A stretch of 64,000 bases of DNA, from contig NZ_JAHGUP010000008.1 of assembly GCF_001989995.2 (NCBI RefSeq), positions 1 to 64,000 on the forward strand. Direction: 5' to 3'. How positions within the stretch are numbered: position 1 is the first letter of the stretch; the number at the start of each line of letters is the position of its first letter. The position numbers were made by a program, and so were the translations under genes. The DNA is from Vibrio anguillarum (GTDB taxonomy: Bacteria; Pseudomonadota; Gammaproteobacteria; Enterobacterales; Vibrionaceae). Below the pieces are notes generated by a model. The model saw nothing but the letters and a program-made list of their open reading frames with translations. It was not told the DNA's origin and made no database searches. Below are positions 52,924-62,064 of the stretch, piece after piece.

Positions 52924-53665
52924 TAGCCTGCAGGTTTCATCACGCTTATTACCACTCTCTTTTACCTGCCAAGCGGGAGAGGTGCTGCATGTTATTGGGC
53001 CTAATGGCAGCGGAAAAAGCACTTTACTGTCGGCGTTAGCTGGCGTGACAGAGAGCCAAGGTGAGGTCTACATTGGTGATCTTCAGCTTTCAAGCGCATC
53101 GTTAGAGGCGCTGTCACTGCACCGAGCTTATCTGTCGCAAAACGACAAGCCTGTTTTTAATGTCGATGTTTATCAATATCTTGCCTTAGCGATCCCCAGT
53201 TGCGCCGATTTACATTCTCAGGTTGTTAATCAAGCCGTGGTTCATCTCACTCAACGATTGAATATTCAAGACAAATTGCATCGATCCATTCACCAACTGT
53301 CAGGCGGCGAATGGCAACGTGTCCGCTTGGCCGGTATTTGCTTGCAAATTTGGCCAACCTTAAACCCTTACGCGCAGTTATTGATATTAGATGAACCTGC
53401 GGCGCCTCTTGATATTGCTCAAGAAGGGTTGCTTTATCGTTTGATTGAAGAGGTTGCACAGCAAGGGATAGCGGTAGTGATGGCCAATCACGATCTCAAT
53501 CGAACATTGCGCCATGCCGATCGCGCTCTGTTACTGCAAGATGGCGTATTGCAAAGTTCCGGCTCGGTTGAACAAGTATTAGAGAGCCAAGCGTTAAGTG
53601 CAGCGTTTCAGACTCAGGTGAAGCAGGTTGTTGTTGAAGGAAAGCCTTACCTTATCTTTGATTAA
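52910..53665 (+). CDS. btuD: Vitamin B12 ABC transporter ATPase BtuD
   Basis: The 251-residue ATPase that powers BtuC. Walker A is [11 protein letters not shown] (about 33-43), the Q-loop is AYLSQND, the signature [15 protein letters not shown] lies at about 125-140, Walker B is [12 protein letters not shown], and the switch His is [13 protein letters not shown]. It is translated from an ATG inside the 3' end of btuC. The pair works with the TonB-dependent receptor BtuB and BtuF, which lie elsewhere. Confidence 0.93.
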   Translation: MIHVNSLQVSSRLLPLSFTCQAGEVLHVIGPNGSGKSTLLSALAGVTESQGEVYIGDLQLSSASLEALSLHRAYLSQNDKPVFNVDVYQYLALAIPSCADLHSQVVNQAVVHLTQRLNIQDKLHRSIHQLSGGEWQRVRLAGICLQIWPTLNPYAQLLILDEPAAPLDIAQEGLLYRLIEEVAQQGIAVVMANHDLNRTLRHADRALLLQDGVLQSSGSVEQVLESQALSAAFQTQVKQVVVEGKPYLIFD

Positions 53666-53774
53666 AAGCACAACTGTCGTGCAGTCAGCACACTTTTAGC
53701 GCATTAATGTGCTGAAGATAGAATGATAAAAATAGTAAGTCTATTAAAAACAAATAGTTAGGTTTTATGTGAAA

Positions 53775-53875
53775 GTTGGCACGCCAATCGCATTAATAGA
53801 ATCGATACATTCTCGTTCTTGTTAGGCTTTTTATAAGTCTCTTAACCACCTTGCTCCCACAAGGTGGTTTTTTTT
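53775..53875 (+). ncRNA. Candidate small RNA or btuD 3' end
   Basis: Between the convergent btuD and the MazG-like gene, a promoter-like TTGGCA is followed 15 bp later by TAGAAT (near 53796-53801), and about 70 bp on by a strong terminator. A transcript of roughly 70 nt would contain no frame. It could be a small RNA or simply the end of the btuD mRNA; only the terminator is certain. Confidence 0.35.
53844..53875 (+). terminator. Strong rho-independent terminator
   Basis: Perfect 10-bp stem AACCACCTTG / CAAGGTGGTT with a six-base loop and eight T; 180 bp after the btuD stop. Confidence 0.93.
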
Positions 53876-53893
53876 ATATGAGTCTTTGCAAGG

Positions 53894-54469
53894 TTATTGC
53901 GTCAATGAAGCAAGGTCAGCAGGACGGTAATAGACTGATTTAAGCACTTTACCTTGGCGAATCGTTTTGCCTTCAGAGACAAAATCTTGTGCACATTTAG
54001 CAATAATGTAGTCGCCTTTTTGTACGGCCATCAGCTCAATACCTTGTTCAGCATAGTAGGCTTGGGTATCGGCATACTCTTTTTCATTGCGACACACTTT
54101 ACTCATGTTCGAGCTGTGTACTTCATCCCAGCATGGAATAAATTCGATGCCACGATTCACGGCAACATTGAGCAGAAGATCAATCAAATAGCTGATCGCT
54201 AAGTTGTCACTCACTTGGCTATGTCCTAGGTGGACTAAACGACCCATCAAAACGTACACAGTATCGATGATCGCATCCGCTTGTTCCGTTTTATTGTCAG
54301 CTTCAGCAAGTTCAGTCAACTCTTCAATCGCGAGCGAAGTATGCAACGTGTCAGCTTTATCGTTTAAGCTGCTGGCATCAGCAACGGGGAGATCAAAGGT
54401 GCTACGAAACTCGGTAATATCGCGGTAAAGATGATCGTAAATCTCTTGAGTAAGCTTGGATAAATGCAT
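53894..54469 (-). CDS. MazG-like NTP pyrophosphohydrolase family protein
   Basis: A 191-residue protein whose residues about 45-80 carry the all-alpha NTP pyrophosphatase pattern: EELTELAEADNK followed by EQADAIIDTVYVLMG, that is E-E-x-x-E then E-x-x-D for magnesium. The second half (IEFIPCWDEVHSSNMSKV) resembles phosphoribosyl-ATP pyrophosphohydrolase-like proteins seen in phages and gamma-proteobacteria. It probably hydrolyses a nucleoside triphosphate or related phosphate ester; the substrate is not known. It stands alone on the minus strand. Confidence 0.75.
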   Translation of the reverse strand: MHLSKLTQEIYDHLYRDITEFRSTFDLPVADASSLNDKADTLHTSLAIEELTELAEADNKTEQADAIIDTVYVLMGRLVHLGHSQVSDNLAISYLIDLLLNVAVNRGIEFIPCWDEVHSSNMSKVCRNEKEYADTQAYYAEQGIELMAVQKGDYIIAKCAQDFVSEGKTIRQGKVLKSVYYRPADLASLTQ

Positions 54470-54511
54470 TATCTCGGTCCATTGGTTTGGTTAACAGGGA
54501 TTGTGACGCGT

Positions 54512-54567
54512 AGTAACAAATTGATAGTAATAAACTGACAGTAAGAAAATGGATAGTAACAAACTGA
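54512..54567. repeat. Degenerate 14-bp tandem repeat
   Basis: Four copies of the pattern AGTAACAAACTGAT (with variants) in tandem in the gap between the MazG-like and DUF1415 genes. The gap is otherwise empty. Confidence 0.65.
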
Positions 54568-54612
54568 TGGCAAAGCTGCGACCCATGCCATCAGTTTGGT
54601 CAAAGAACAGGG

Positions 54613-55179
54613 TTACTTATTGAGAAACAAATAAGGAAACAGTTGGCGGCGTTCTTGGTCACTTAGAGCACTAACACGAGCGATATTGGTATCGGGAATC
54701 GCTTCTGGGTTAGGGTAGTGCTTGAGTACTTTTTCCATGCTCTCTTCGCGAATAAGATGGAAAATCGGGTACGGCGAACGGTTAGTTAGGTTTTCGTCAT
54801 CTTCGGGGCGTGTGCCGCCAAAACAGTAGTGAGGGTGAAAGGTAGCGACTTGGAAGATGCCTTGCCAATCTTGTTGCGTAATTAATGCTTCGACCCAATC
54901 GATAAAAAAGTTGTACTCAAAAAAATCTTCGAGCATGTTTGGCACCACCACTAAGGTGGTCTCAAGAGACTGTGCCGAGCTGCCTTCTAACTCTAGCAAT
55001 TGTTGCAAAATATCTTGCAGCAATTGTTCTTCAGTATCGGCTTCACTGACGAAAATTTTGATCTGCTGGTTACGTTGTGGTTTTGCGGCGAAAGGGCAGA
55101 GATTTAAGCCAATCACCACATCGTTAAGCCACTGTTCGACTTCAGTTGTGATGGCGGTTTTATTTATAGTTACGCTCAT
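54613..55179 (-). CDS. DUF1415 family protein
   Basis: A 188-residue protein of the DUF1415 family, common in gamma-proteobacteria. Recognisable stretches are VEQWLNDVVIGLNLCPFAAKP near the start, VVPNMLEDFFEYNFFIDWVE, and QVATFHPHYCFGGTRPEDDENLTNRSPYP in the middle, all strongly conserved, which suggests an enzyme. The function is unknown. I use the ATG at 55179; a TTG seven codons upstream is in frame. Confidence 0.88.
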   Translation of the reverse strand: MSVTINKTAITTEVEQWLNDVVIGLNLCPFAAKPQRNQQIKIFVSEADTEEQLLQDILQQLLELEGSSAQSLETTLVVVPNMLEDFFEYNFFIDWVEALITQQDWQGIFQVATFHPHYCFGGTRPEDDENLTNRSPYPIFHLIREESMEKVLKHYPNPEAIPDTNIARVSALSDQERRQLFPYLFLNK

Positions 55180-55248
55180 AGTGCTTATTAAAACAGTCAA
55201 TTTGGCGCAAGCATAACATGAGTCTTTTGATAAAGTGAGTGGATAACA

Positions 55249-56463
55249 CTACTTGATCAATTCATGCAGCGGTTTGCGGTGCGCAAGGGCGCGGTCATCA
55301 TGGCGCAATTTCCAACAGAGAAAAAACATCGCCACATACAACACCATTCCACCCGAAACCACCACCGGCCAACCGCCATTTTGCCAGCAATAGAGTAGGA
55401 AAAACCCGCCGAGGCTGCCACCTACATAGTAATGAACCAAATACAGAGCAGTCGCGGTTGCTTTTGCGCTGCTGGCCTTTTGGCTCACCCATGAGTAGGC
55501 GAGCGTATGGGTAAAAAAGGCGCCGAAACTGATCAACATTAAACCGATCAGCATAAACGGGATCGATTCAATCAAGGCTAGCCACATCCCCGACAAACTG
55601 AGTAAGGCTCCCAACATCATGCCCGAAATGGCATTGTAGCGTTTTGTCCAGTTGGCGGTCAGTTTCGAGCTGAGTGTTCCCGCCAAATAACATAGGAAGA
55701 TCAGCGACGCTAAGCCAATCGGTAGCGAGTAGGGTTCAGCGACAAGCCGAAAGCCCATCACTGAGTAGAGATTAACAAACAGCGCGAAGTTAGTACCACC
55801 AATCAGCATCGCTAGCCACAGTGTGCGGTTAGAAAGATGTTTTACTAGCGCACGGTTGTGGTGAAAGAACAAGCCTCGTTGCGGCGTGAAATTGCGTTGA
55901 ATGGGCAGTAACCACAGCACAGTGATGGCGCATACGAAAGTAAGTATGGCAATCACAATCACGGCTTGTTGCCAGCCAAAGGCATCGGTCAATATACCGC
56001 CTAAAATTCGGCCGCTAATGCCACCTAATGAATTCGCAGCAATATAACCGCCAATCGCTTGGCTAAATGCTTGAGGTGAAAGCTCCTCAGCCATGTAAGC
56101 CACGGCAACCGAAGCAAAGGCGGCCAATGCGACGCCCATTAGTGCACGAGTTAAAACCAGCACCCACAGTTGTTGGCTGATCAGCATCAAGCTGCCGATC
56201 AAGGGCATCATGAATAGCCCCAATAACATCACTTTGCGGCGGCCAAAGGATTCAGAGCTGATTGCCCAAGGGACTAAACTGACGGAGAGTGCGAGAGTTG
56301 ATGCGGCAAATAACCAGTTAATTTGAGTTTCCGAAACCGCAAAATGCGTAGCAAGGTAGGGCAACATTGGCTGAAAAAGATAGAGATTACAAAAGACTAA
56401 GAACGAGCCGAGCGCAAGCCCCCAAGTGACTTTTCGGTATTCTTTACTGCCAATTTCGATCAT
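55249..56463 (-). CDS. MFS transporter, YnfM-like
   Basis: A 404-residue major facilitator superfamily carrier with twelve predicted helices. The loop 2-3 motif is visible as ISSESFGRRKVMLLG (about 68-82), and LGGISGRILGGILTDAFGW (about 150-168) contains the motif typical of drug:proton antiporters. Together with the divergent LysR gene it resembles E. coli ynfM/ynfL. The substrate is unknown; efflux of a small toxic compound is plausible. Confidence 0.82.
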   Translation of the reverse strand: MIEIGSKEYRKVTWGLALGSFLVFCNLYLFQPMLPYLATHFAVSETQINWLFAASTLALSVSLVPWAISSESFGRRKVMLLGLFMMPLIGSLMLISQQLWVLVLTRALMGVALAAFASVAVAYMAEELSPQAFSQAIGGYIAANSLGGISGRILGGILTDAFGWQQAVIVIAILTFVCAITVLWLLPIQRNFTPQRGLFFHHNRALVKHLSNRTLWLAMLIGGTNFALFVNLYSVMGFRLVAEPYSLPIGLASLIFLCYLAGTLSSKLTANWTKRYNAISGMMLGALLSLSGMWLALIESIPFMLIGLMLISFGAFFTHTLAYSWVSQKASSAKATATALYLVHYYVGGSLGGFFLLYCWQNGGWPVVVSGGMVLYVAMFFLCWKLRHDDRALAHRKPLHELIK

Positions 56464-56489
56464 GATTACGCTTCACTTACGTTATGTAT

Positions 56490-56564
56490 CTGTGATCACA
56501 GTAGCAGTGGCTTGGTGATTAATAAAATATATTAAAAATATCGTCGTGATATATAAAATATATC
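56490..56564. promoter_or_regulatory. Operator region between MFS and LysR genes
   Basis: Two perfect palindromes lie in the divergent promoter region: CTGTGATCACAG (56490-56501), 27 bp before the MFS start, and GATATAT-AAA-ATATATC (56548-56564), 54 bp before the LysR start. The second has the T-N(11)-A dyad shape expected of a LysR autoregulatory site; the first could bind a CRP/FNR-like or other regulator. Confidence 0.5.
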
Positions 56565-56617
56565 CCAACCTCGTTGGACGAATCTCGCTTCGTTTGATTT
56601 TGTGGAACCATAACGCT

Positions 56618-57487
56618 ATGGATACTCGCCATCTAAAACATTTTTCGGCTGTGGTTCAGTGCGGCAGCTTTACTTTAGCAGCCCAGCAACTGCACATTGC
56701 GCAGCCAGCACTCAGTATTTCGATTAAAAAATTTGAGCAGCAATTAGGGGTTGTTTTGCTAAAAAGAGATGAGCGAAAAGTGACGCTGACCCATGAAGGG
56801 CAAGTGTTATATGAACACACCACTCGTATTTTGCAGCAACTTGAAGATGCACAATTGGCGATGGATGAGCTTAAAGGGCTCGTCAAAGGCGAAGTGAGGC
56901 TCGGCGCGCCGAGCATGATGGGATCCTATTTCTTTCCAGAAATTGTAATGGCTTTTAAAAGTCACTTTCCCTTGCTAAAAATGACGGTGATAGAAGCGGG
57001 AACTCAGTCGATTCGAAAAATGTTGCTCAGTGGTGAGCTAGATATTGGCGTGATCCTCAATCATGATCTTCCTCCGGATTTAGAGGTTGATCCCCTCTTA
57101 TCATCGCAAATGGTGGCGGTAGTGGGGAAAGAACATGAGTTAGCACAACGAGAATCGATAGATTTTAAGACCTTTTTTGAGCATGAATTGGTAATGTTTA
57201 AGCCCGGTTATTTCCACCGCGACTTCATTGATAAAGTGTGTAAAGAGCATAAGCTCAGCGCACATTTCTCTTTTGAAACCAATCTGTTGCCAATGATTTT
57301 AAGTATTGTCAAACATGAGTACGCAGTGACTGCGTTGTTAGAGCTTGTGACGGAGCATGAACCGGATGTACGAGCGCTCCCTTTTGAACCGCCAGTCTGG
57401 TTAGATTTAGCCCTCGCATGGCGCAAAGAGGGCTATTTGTCTAATGCCGACCGTACTTTTATTGAATTTGTGAAACAGTACGTGTGA
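56618..57487 (+). CDS. LysR-family transcriptional regulator, YnfL-like
   Basis: A 289-residue LysR-type regulator. The N-terminal winged helix-turn-helix (1-62) reads HLKHFSAVVQCGSFTLAAQQ, then LHIAQPALSISIKKFEQQLG, followed by the linker helix and a periplasmic-binding-protein-like effector domain (about 90-289). I use the ATG at 56618 because the DNA-binding domain begins right there; an ATG 24 codons upstream is in frame. Transcribed away from the MFS gene, it probably controls it in response to an unknown ligand. Confidence 0.9.
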   Translation: MDTRHLKHFSAVVQCGSFTLAAQQLHIAQPALSISIKKFEQQLGVVLLKRDERKVTLTHEGQVLYEHTTRILQQLEDAQLAMDELKGLVKGEVRLGAPSMMGSYFFPEIVMAFKSHFPLLKMTVIEAGTQSIRKMLLSGELDIGVILNHDLPPDLEVDPLLSSQMVAVVGKEHELAQRESIDFKTFFEHELVMFKPGYFHRDFIDKVCKEHKLSAHFSFETNLLPMILSIVKHEYAVTALLELVTEHEPDVRALPFEPPVWLDLALAWRKEGYLSNADRTFIEFVKQYV

Positions 57488-57510
57488 AAGGGGCGATGTG
57501 TATCGTTCGA

Positions 57511-57738
57511 TTAACTTTGATAGATTTTTTCAAAGTTGTTTGGGTTCCAGCCAATCATAATCCGATCACCAATTTTTAAAGCCGGTACACTGCGCGCGCC
57601 GATCGCATCCAGTTCCTTCCGGCCGCGTTGCATTTTTGCGTTACATAAGCGGTAGGGGATCTGTTTGGCGTCAAGATAGCGCTGAGCATCTTTACAGTGC
57701 GGGCATTTATCTTTGACGTAGAGCACAATACGTTTCAT
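57511..57738 (-). CDS. Glutaredoxin-like protein
   Basis: A 75-residue thioredoxin-fold protein (78 if the upstream ATG at 57747 is used). The active site CPHCKDAQRYLD lies at residues 10-21 with a CxxC pair, and the cis-Pro loop is GARSVPALKIGD. The short length and the GWNPNNFEKIY end are like NrdH/GrxC-type small glutaredoxins. A specific partner is not evident; neighbours are the LysR regulator and an unlinked peptidase. Confidence 0.85.
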   Translation of the reverse strand: MKRIVLYVKDKCPHCKDAQRYLDAKQIPYRLCNAKMQRGRKELDAIGARSVPALKIGDRIMIGWNPNNFEKIYQS

Positions 57739-57903
57739 CCAATTCACTCATTAACCGAACATAAAGGGCGGCAAGTTTACCCACCGAGGCGCTGAGTTTC
57801 AACTCTCTCGGATGCGAAGCCTTGCTCCTTGTGATTGGAAAGATGAAACGCAGGCTTGATTCAGTTACACTTAGCGCCTTTTTTATGAGTCAGTTGCTGG
57901 GCT

Positions 57904-58407
57904 ATGCATCCATCTTTTCGTTACATACAAAACTATCCACCTCATCTCGTTTCACAAGTTGAACAGTTGATCACGGCCGGTAAATTCGTTAGTTGGTTTG
58001 AGCAACGCTACCCACAGCGCCATTCGATTCAAAGTGAAAAAGCGTTGTTTAACTACGCGATTGATCTCAAAAATCAATACATGAAAAAAACGGCGCCGAT
58101 CAGTAAAGTGGTGTACGACAATAAAATCCACATTATCAATAACGCACTAGGGTTGCACAGCTATGTTGCCAAAGTGCATGGTGGGAAAATCAAATCTAAA
58201 AATGAGATCCGCATAGCGAGCATGTTTAAAGAAGCACCGGAGCCGCTGTTGCGCATGCTAGTGGTACATGAGCTGGCTCACATCAAAGAGAAAGAGCACA
58301 ACAAGGCTTTCTATCAACTGTGTTGCCATATGGAACCGAATTATCATCAGCTCGAGTTTGATGCACGATTATTTATGATGTATCTCGATTTAAAAGAGGA
58401 TCAGTAA
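57904..58407 (+). CDS. YgjP-like metallopeptidase domain protein
   Basis: A 167-residue protein of the DUF45/M48-like family with the zinc motif [19 protein letters not shown] (HExxH-type HELAH, then a distal His). E. coli YgjP of this family has been linked to UTP pyrophosphatase activity; whether this shorter protein shares it is unknown. Its TAA overlaps the rlmF ATG by one base, so the two form an operon. Confidence 0.8.
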   Translation: MHPSFRYIQNYPPHLVSQVEQLITAGKFVSWFEQRYPQRHSIQSEKALFNYAIDLKNQYMKKTAPISKVVYDNKIHIINNALGLHSYVAKVHGGKIKSKNEIRIASMFKEAPEPLLRMLVVHELAHIKEKEHNKAFYQLCCHMEPNYHQLEFDARLFMMYLDLKEDQ

Positions 58408-59441
58408 TGTCAGCCAAAGCGAAGCCGCAGAAAAGCCAACCTGAAGCGAGCCATAAAAAACCTGCGTTAAAAGCAAAGCAGGGGTTACATCCTCGTAATC
58501 AGCATCAAGGACAATACGATTTCCCCGCGCTGATTAATACACTGCCTTCTTTGAAGCCTTTTGTTATTCGCAACCCGAGTGGTGAGCCGAGCATCAATTT
58601 CTCCGATGCGATGGCGGTGAAAATGCTCAACAAAGCGTTATTGGCACATCATTATCATGTGGCCCATTGGGATATTCCCGCTGGGTATTTGTGCCCGCCG
58701 ATCCCCGGTCGAGCTGATTATATCCATCGCGTGGCCGATCTGCTGCTAGATGAGTGCTCAGCAATCAAGCATGAAAAGGTTCAAGCACTTGATATTGGGG
58801 TCGGAGCGAACTGTATTTATCCGATAGTGGGCGTGGCAGAGTACGGCTGGCGCTATGTTGGTAGCGATATTGATCCTATCTCTATCCAATCCGCCAATCT
58901 GGTGGTTAATGGCAATGCTTCACTTAATGGGCGTATTGAATGCCGTTTGCAGAGTGATGCAAAACACATTTTTAAGCAGATTATTCAAGAAAATGAGCGT
59001 TACGATCTCACCACGTGCAACCCGCCTTTTCATGCATCACAACTACAGGCGCAGCAAGGCAGCGAACGTAAGTTGAAAAATTTACAGCGTAATCGAGTCA
59101 AAAAAGGTCAAGAAATTGCGGGGCAAGACGCTAACAGAAGTAAGGCGGTTACGCTCAACTTTGGTGGACAAAAAGCTGAGTTATGGTGCCCCGGTGGTGA
59201 AGCTGCCTTTATTAAAAACATGGCCTTTGAAAGTCAACACTACGCTCAGCAAGTGCTGTGGTTCACCACATTGATCTCTAAAAAAGAGAATGTACGTTGG
59301 ATGCAAAAACAGTTAGATAAAGTGGGTGCTGCAGTGGTGAAGGTTGTTGAAATGCAACAAGGGCAAAAAGTGAGTCGATTCATCGCATGGAGTTTCCAAA
59401 ATGACAGCCAACGCAAACAATGGTTAGCGGCAAAGTGCTAG
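58407..59441 (+). CDS. rlmF: 23S rRNA (adenine(1618)-N6)-methyltransferase
   Basis: RlmF adds a methyl group to A1618 of 23S rRNA. The protein has 344 residues; the first 40 are a basic, Lys/Gln-rich extension ([20 protein letters not shown]). The fold begins at [15 protein letters not shown]. The SAM site is [16 protein letters not shown] (about 130-145) and the catalytic NPPF motif is [11 protein letters not shown] (about 205-215). The C-terminal family block SRFIAWSFQ is intact. It is somewhat longer than E. coli RlmF (308) because of the extension. Confidence 0.92.
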   Translation: MSAKAKPQKSQPEASHKKPALKAKQGLHPRNQHQGQYDFPALINTLPSLKPFVIRNPSGEPSINFSDAMAVKMLNKALLAHHYHVAHWDIPAGYLCPPIPGRADYIHRVADLLLDECSAIKHEKVQALDIGVGANCIYPIVGVAEYGWRYVGSDIDPISIQSANLVVNGNASLNGRIECRLQSDAKHIFKQIIQENERYDLTTCNPPFHASQLQAQQGSERKLKNLQRNRVKKGQEIAGQDANRSKAVTLNFGGQKAELWCPGGEAAFIKNMAFESQHYAQQVLWFTTLISKKENVRWMQKQLDKVGAAVVKVVEMQQGQKVSRFIAWSFQNDSQRKQWLAAKC

Positions 59442-59503
59442 GCTGACTTCGTTGATTGACTATATTGGTCAGTGAGTTGAGATAGCAATAGAAGGAGTAA
59501 GGT

Positions 59504-59725
59504 ATGGACTTTGACCTTTATTTACCTTGCCAACCTGACTGGATCTGCCAGCCCTTCGCTTATCTGTTTGCCTTGCTTGCGATGATTGGGCTTGGGTTTT
59601 TTATTCGTATTATCTATCGAGAATATCAAAAAATTCAGCGCGCTCAGAAAGTCAGACGTCTTCGCCGTATCCACTATCGTGACCGTAATGGTGGCAAAGA
59701 CGGTAGACCCACCAATATCAAATAA
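59504..59725 (+). CDS. Small membrane protein of unknown function
   Basis: A 73-residue protein with one hydrophobic segment (about 19-38, YLFALLAMIGLGFFIRIIYR) followed by a strongly basic tail (QRAQKVRRLRRIHYRDRNGG). By the positive-inside rule the tail would be cytoplasmic. GGAG precedes the ATG by eight bases. No family is recognised. It lies after rlmF and convergent with the pilus lipoprotein gene. Confidence 0.6.
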   Translation: MDFDLYLPCQPDWICQPFAYLFALLAMIGLGFFIRIIYREYQKIQRAQKVRRLRRIHYRDRNGGKDGRPTNIK

Positions 59726-59747
59726 CCCTTACCCTAGTAATACGATG

Positions 59748-60461
59748 TTAGGAAAAGGTATCGAGCGCCGCTTGATATTTTTTCTCTAACGCTTTATTTC
59801 CTGCCTTTTTCTCTAACTCTACCAATAATTGAAGCGATGTTTTTTGGTTACCGTAGCGCTGATTAAATTGCATCAAGCGGATGCGAGCTTGCGTGTATTG
59901 TTGAGCGTCAATTTCCAATTTAGCTAATTGCAGCAATGAACGAACTCGATTAGGGTCATGGTCTAATGTTTTTGCAAAATAGTAGCGCGCTTGTTCTTTA
60001 TCGCCAGATTTTAACGCGCAAAAGGCTGCGTTCTCATAGCTTGCAGGGACAAGGTAATAATAGGGTTGAGCAATGGCGCGGTTAAAATATTGATCGGCTT
60101 TTTGATATTCGCCCTGCTTACACAAAAATGTACCGTAGTTATTGAGAATATTGCCGTTTTTGGGATGGGCGCGAAGCGCGGTTTGATAGGTTTTACGTGC
60201 GGCCTCTGTTTCACCGACAGTTTGGTAGTAGTGAGCCATCGCAAGTTGCGAGCGATAGTAAGTCGGCGCATGTTGTGTGGCTTTTTCTAGGTTCTCACGC
60301 GCTTTGCTCATGTTGCCATTTTCTAAATAGCCTAGGCCGAGCGCAATGCGAGATTCGGCCATTTCAACCGGATCCGCTTTTACTTCAGGCTCACCCTTTT
60401 CGTTCACGGTGACACAGGCCGATAACGTGAACATTATCAATATCATCAGTACTTTTTTCAT
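59748..60461 (-). CDS. pilW: Type IV pilus biogenesis lipoprotein PilF/PilW
   Basis: A 237-residue TPR lipoprotein. The lipobox LSAC is at residues 13-16 after a hydrophobic signal (MKKVLMILIMFT), and six TPR-like repeats run from about 30 to 230 (for example RIALGLGYLENGNMSKARENL, FYRSQLAMAHYYQ-type, NNYGTFLCKQGEYQKADQYF). This is the architecture of PilF (also PilW), which helps assemble the type IV pilus secretin in the outer membrane. Residue 13-16 lipidation puts it at the outer membrane's inner face. Another TPR lipoprotein cannot be ruled out. Confidence 0.8.
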   Translation of the reverse strand: MKKVLMILIMFTLSACVTVNEKGEPEVKADPVEMAESRIALGLGYLENGNMSKARENLEKATQHAPTYYRSQLAMAHYYQTVGETEAARKTYQTALRAHPKNGNILNNYGTFLCKQGEYQKADQYFNRAIAQPYYYLVPASYENAAFCALKSGDKEQARYYFAKTLDHDPNRVRSLLQLAKLEIDAQQYTQARIRLMQFNQRYGNQKTSLQLLVELEKKAGNKALEKKYQAALDTFS

Positions 60462-60606
60462 TATCTGCAGCTCCTAAATGGCTTAGACGCATGATAAGGA
60501 AATCAGAAGATCGAGGGAGAAAGAGGAGAGAAGAATGCGAGTCAGTATGCACTATGTTTGATGAAAACCTGAACACCTCATTACTGAGATGATCAGGCAT
60601 GAAACA

Positions 60607-61548
60607 CTAATCGTCTTTGGTAAATTTATCTTCGCTAAAGTGTTCAAGATCGTAAGGTGTTTGTTGGTAAACACAGTAGTTTAACCAGTTTGCAAACAGC
60701 AAGTGACCGTGGCTTCGCCAACTGGCGACTGGTTTATTATCTGGATTATCATTGGGGTAGTAGTTGACTGGGATTGCGGGTTCCATCCCTTCACCTAAAT
60801 CTCGAATATATTCACCATGCAGTGTATGTGCGTCGTACTCAGGGTGACCTGTGACAAACACGTTACGTTTGTCTTTGGTTGAGGCTAAGTACACACCCGC
60901 CACATCAGAGGTGGCGAGAATATCTAAATTCGTATGTTCGGCTAAGTATTCTGGTGAGAAATCAGCATAACGAGAATGGGGCGCTAAAAAGGTGTCGTCA
61001 AAGCCGCGTAATATCGGATGAAAGGGATGGTGGATTTCATGATGATAAACGCCCGATAATTTTTCTTTGCGAGTTCGTTTGGGCAGATTGTAGAGCAGTT
61101 TTAGCCCCGCTTGCGCTGCCCAGCAAACGTAGAGTGTGGAAGTGACGTGATTTTTAGCCCATTCCATCACGCTTTTTAAGTGTTCCCAATAAATCACATC
61201 TTCAAATTGAACCAACCCCAAAGGCGCTCCAGTGATGATGAGTCCGTCGAAGTTGCGATTTTTTACCATCTCAAATTGACGGTAAAAGTTCTCCAAATGC
61301 TCAGTGGGGGTATTTTTACTTGGGCGCTCATCAATTCTCAGTAATTCAATATCCACTTGCAGCGGAGTATTGGATAACAGGCGCAAAAACTGAGTCTCGG
61401 TTTCGATTTTCTTCGGCATTAAATTCAAAATCAAAACTTTCAGTGGACGGATGCCCTGTGTGGCGGCACGTGTTTCTGACATCACGAAAATGTTCTCATG
61501 ACGCAGTACATCACCGGCAGGCAGTTGGTCGGGGATCTTAATCGGCAC
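60607..61548 (-). CDS. metA: Homoserine O-succinyltransferase
   Basis: A 313-residue first enzyme of methionine synthesis from homoserine (succinyl-type, as in enterobacteria). The catalytic Cys is in [14 protein letters not shown] (about 137-150), the catalytic His and Glu follow in [14 protein letters not shown], and the Lys of the oxyanion site is in [16 protein letters not shown]. The start is GTG with GGGAG upstream. The length is as in E. coli (309). A MetJ-box-like motif lies just upstream. The protein is known to be feedback- and heat-sensitive in other gamma-proteobacteria. Confidence 0.94.
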   Translation of the reverse strand: MPIKIPDQLPAGDVLRHENIFVMSETRAATQGIRPLKVLILNLMPKKIETETQFLRLLSNTPLQVDIELLRIDERPSKNTPTEHLENFYRQFEMVKNRNFDGLIITGAPLGLVQFEDVIYWEHLKSVMEWAKNHVTSTLYVCWAAQAGLKLLYNLPKRTRKEKLSGVYHHEIHHPFHPILRGFDDTFLAPHSRYADFSPEYLAEHTNLDILATSDVAGVYLASTKDKRNVFVTGHPEYDAHTLHGEYIRDLGEGMEPAIPVNYYPNDNPDNKPVASWRSHGHLLFANWLNYCVYQQTPYDLEHFSEDKFTKDD

Positions 61549-61571
61549 AGCTTTCTCCCTAAGCTATTTTT

Positions 61572-61579
61572 GGACGTCT
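61572..61579 (-). promoter_or_regulatory. Possible MetJ box of metA
   Basis: AGACGTCC on the minus strand matches the MetJ consensus AGACGTCT at seven of eight bases, 24 bp upstream of the metA start. A second tandem copy, usually needed for tight binding, is weak. Confidence 0.5.
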
Positions 61580-61685
61580 ATACTGCCGAACTTAACTCAA
61601 TCAAAACCAGATGTCGATAGCAAAATGAATCTTGCTGTGAAATTGGTTACTATTGGATATCCGTTTACTTACCTGTTGGATACAC

Positions 61686-62060
61686 ATGGCGCTAACCTTA
61701 ACTTTGATCAGGGGATTACCCGGCTCAGGCAAAAGCACCTTAGCAAGGACGCTACATGCAAAACATTTTGAAGCGGATATGTATTTTATCAATGAGAAAG
61801 GCAACTATTGTTATCAGCCAGATAAAATCGAGCAAGCTCATCGGTGGTGTCAACAGCAAGTGGAGCGCTGCTTAGCGCAAGGTGAGGACGTTGTTGTGGC
61901 GAATACTTTTGTTCGACATTGGGAGATGCGAGCTTACCAGCAGTTGGCTAAACGTTACCATGCAACCTTAGTGATTAATGTTTGCCGTGCGCAATACCAG
62001 AATGTTCATGGTATCGATGATGCCACTGTTGAGCGTATGCGTCAGCAGTGGCAGGAATGA
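61686..62060 (+). CDS. Small P-loop kinase-like ATPase
   Basis: A 124-residue AAA_33/zeta-like P-loop protein. Walker A is LIRGLPGSGKSTLARTLH at the N-terminus, followed by FEADMYFINEKGNY and VVVANTFVRHWEMRAY, which have the pattern of polynucleotide or small-molecule kinases found as single genes in gamma-proteobacteria. The start at 61686 (MALTLTL) gives the P-loop at its expected place; the frame is open eleven codons earlier. The substrate is unknown. Confidence 0.75.
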   Translation: MALTLTLIRGLPGSGKSTLARTLHAKHFEADMYFINEKGNYCYQPDKIEQAHRWCQQQVERCLAQGEDVVVANTFVRHWEMRAYQQLAKRYHATLVINVCRAQYQNVHGIDDATVERMRQQWQE

Positions 62061-62064
62061 TTAA

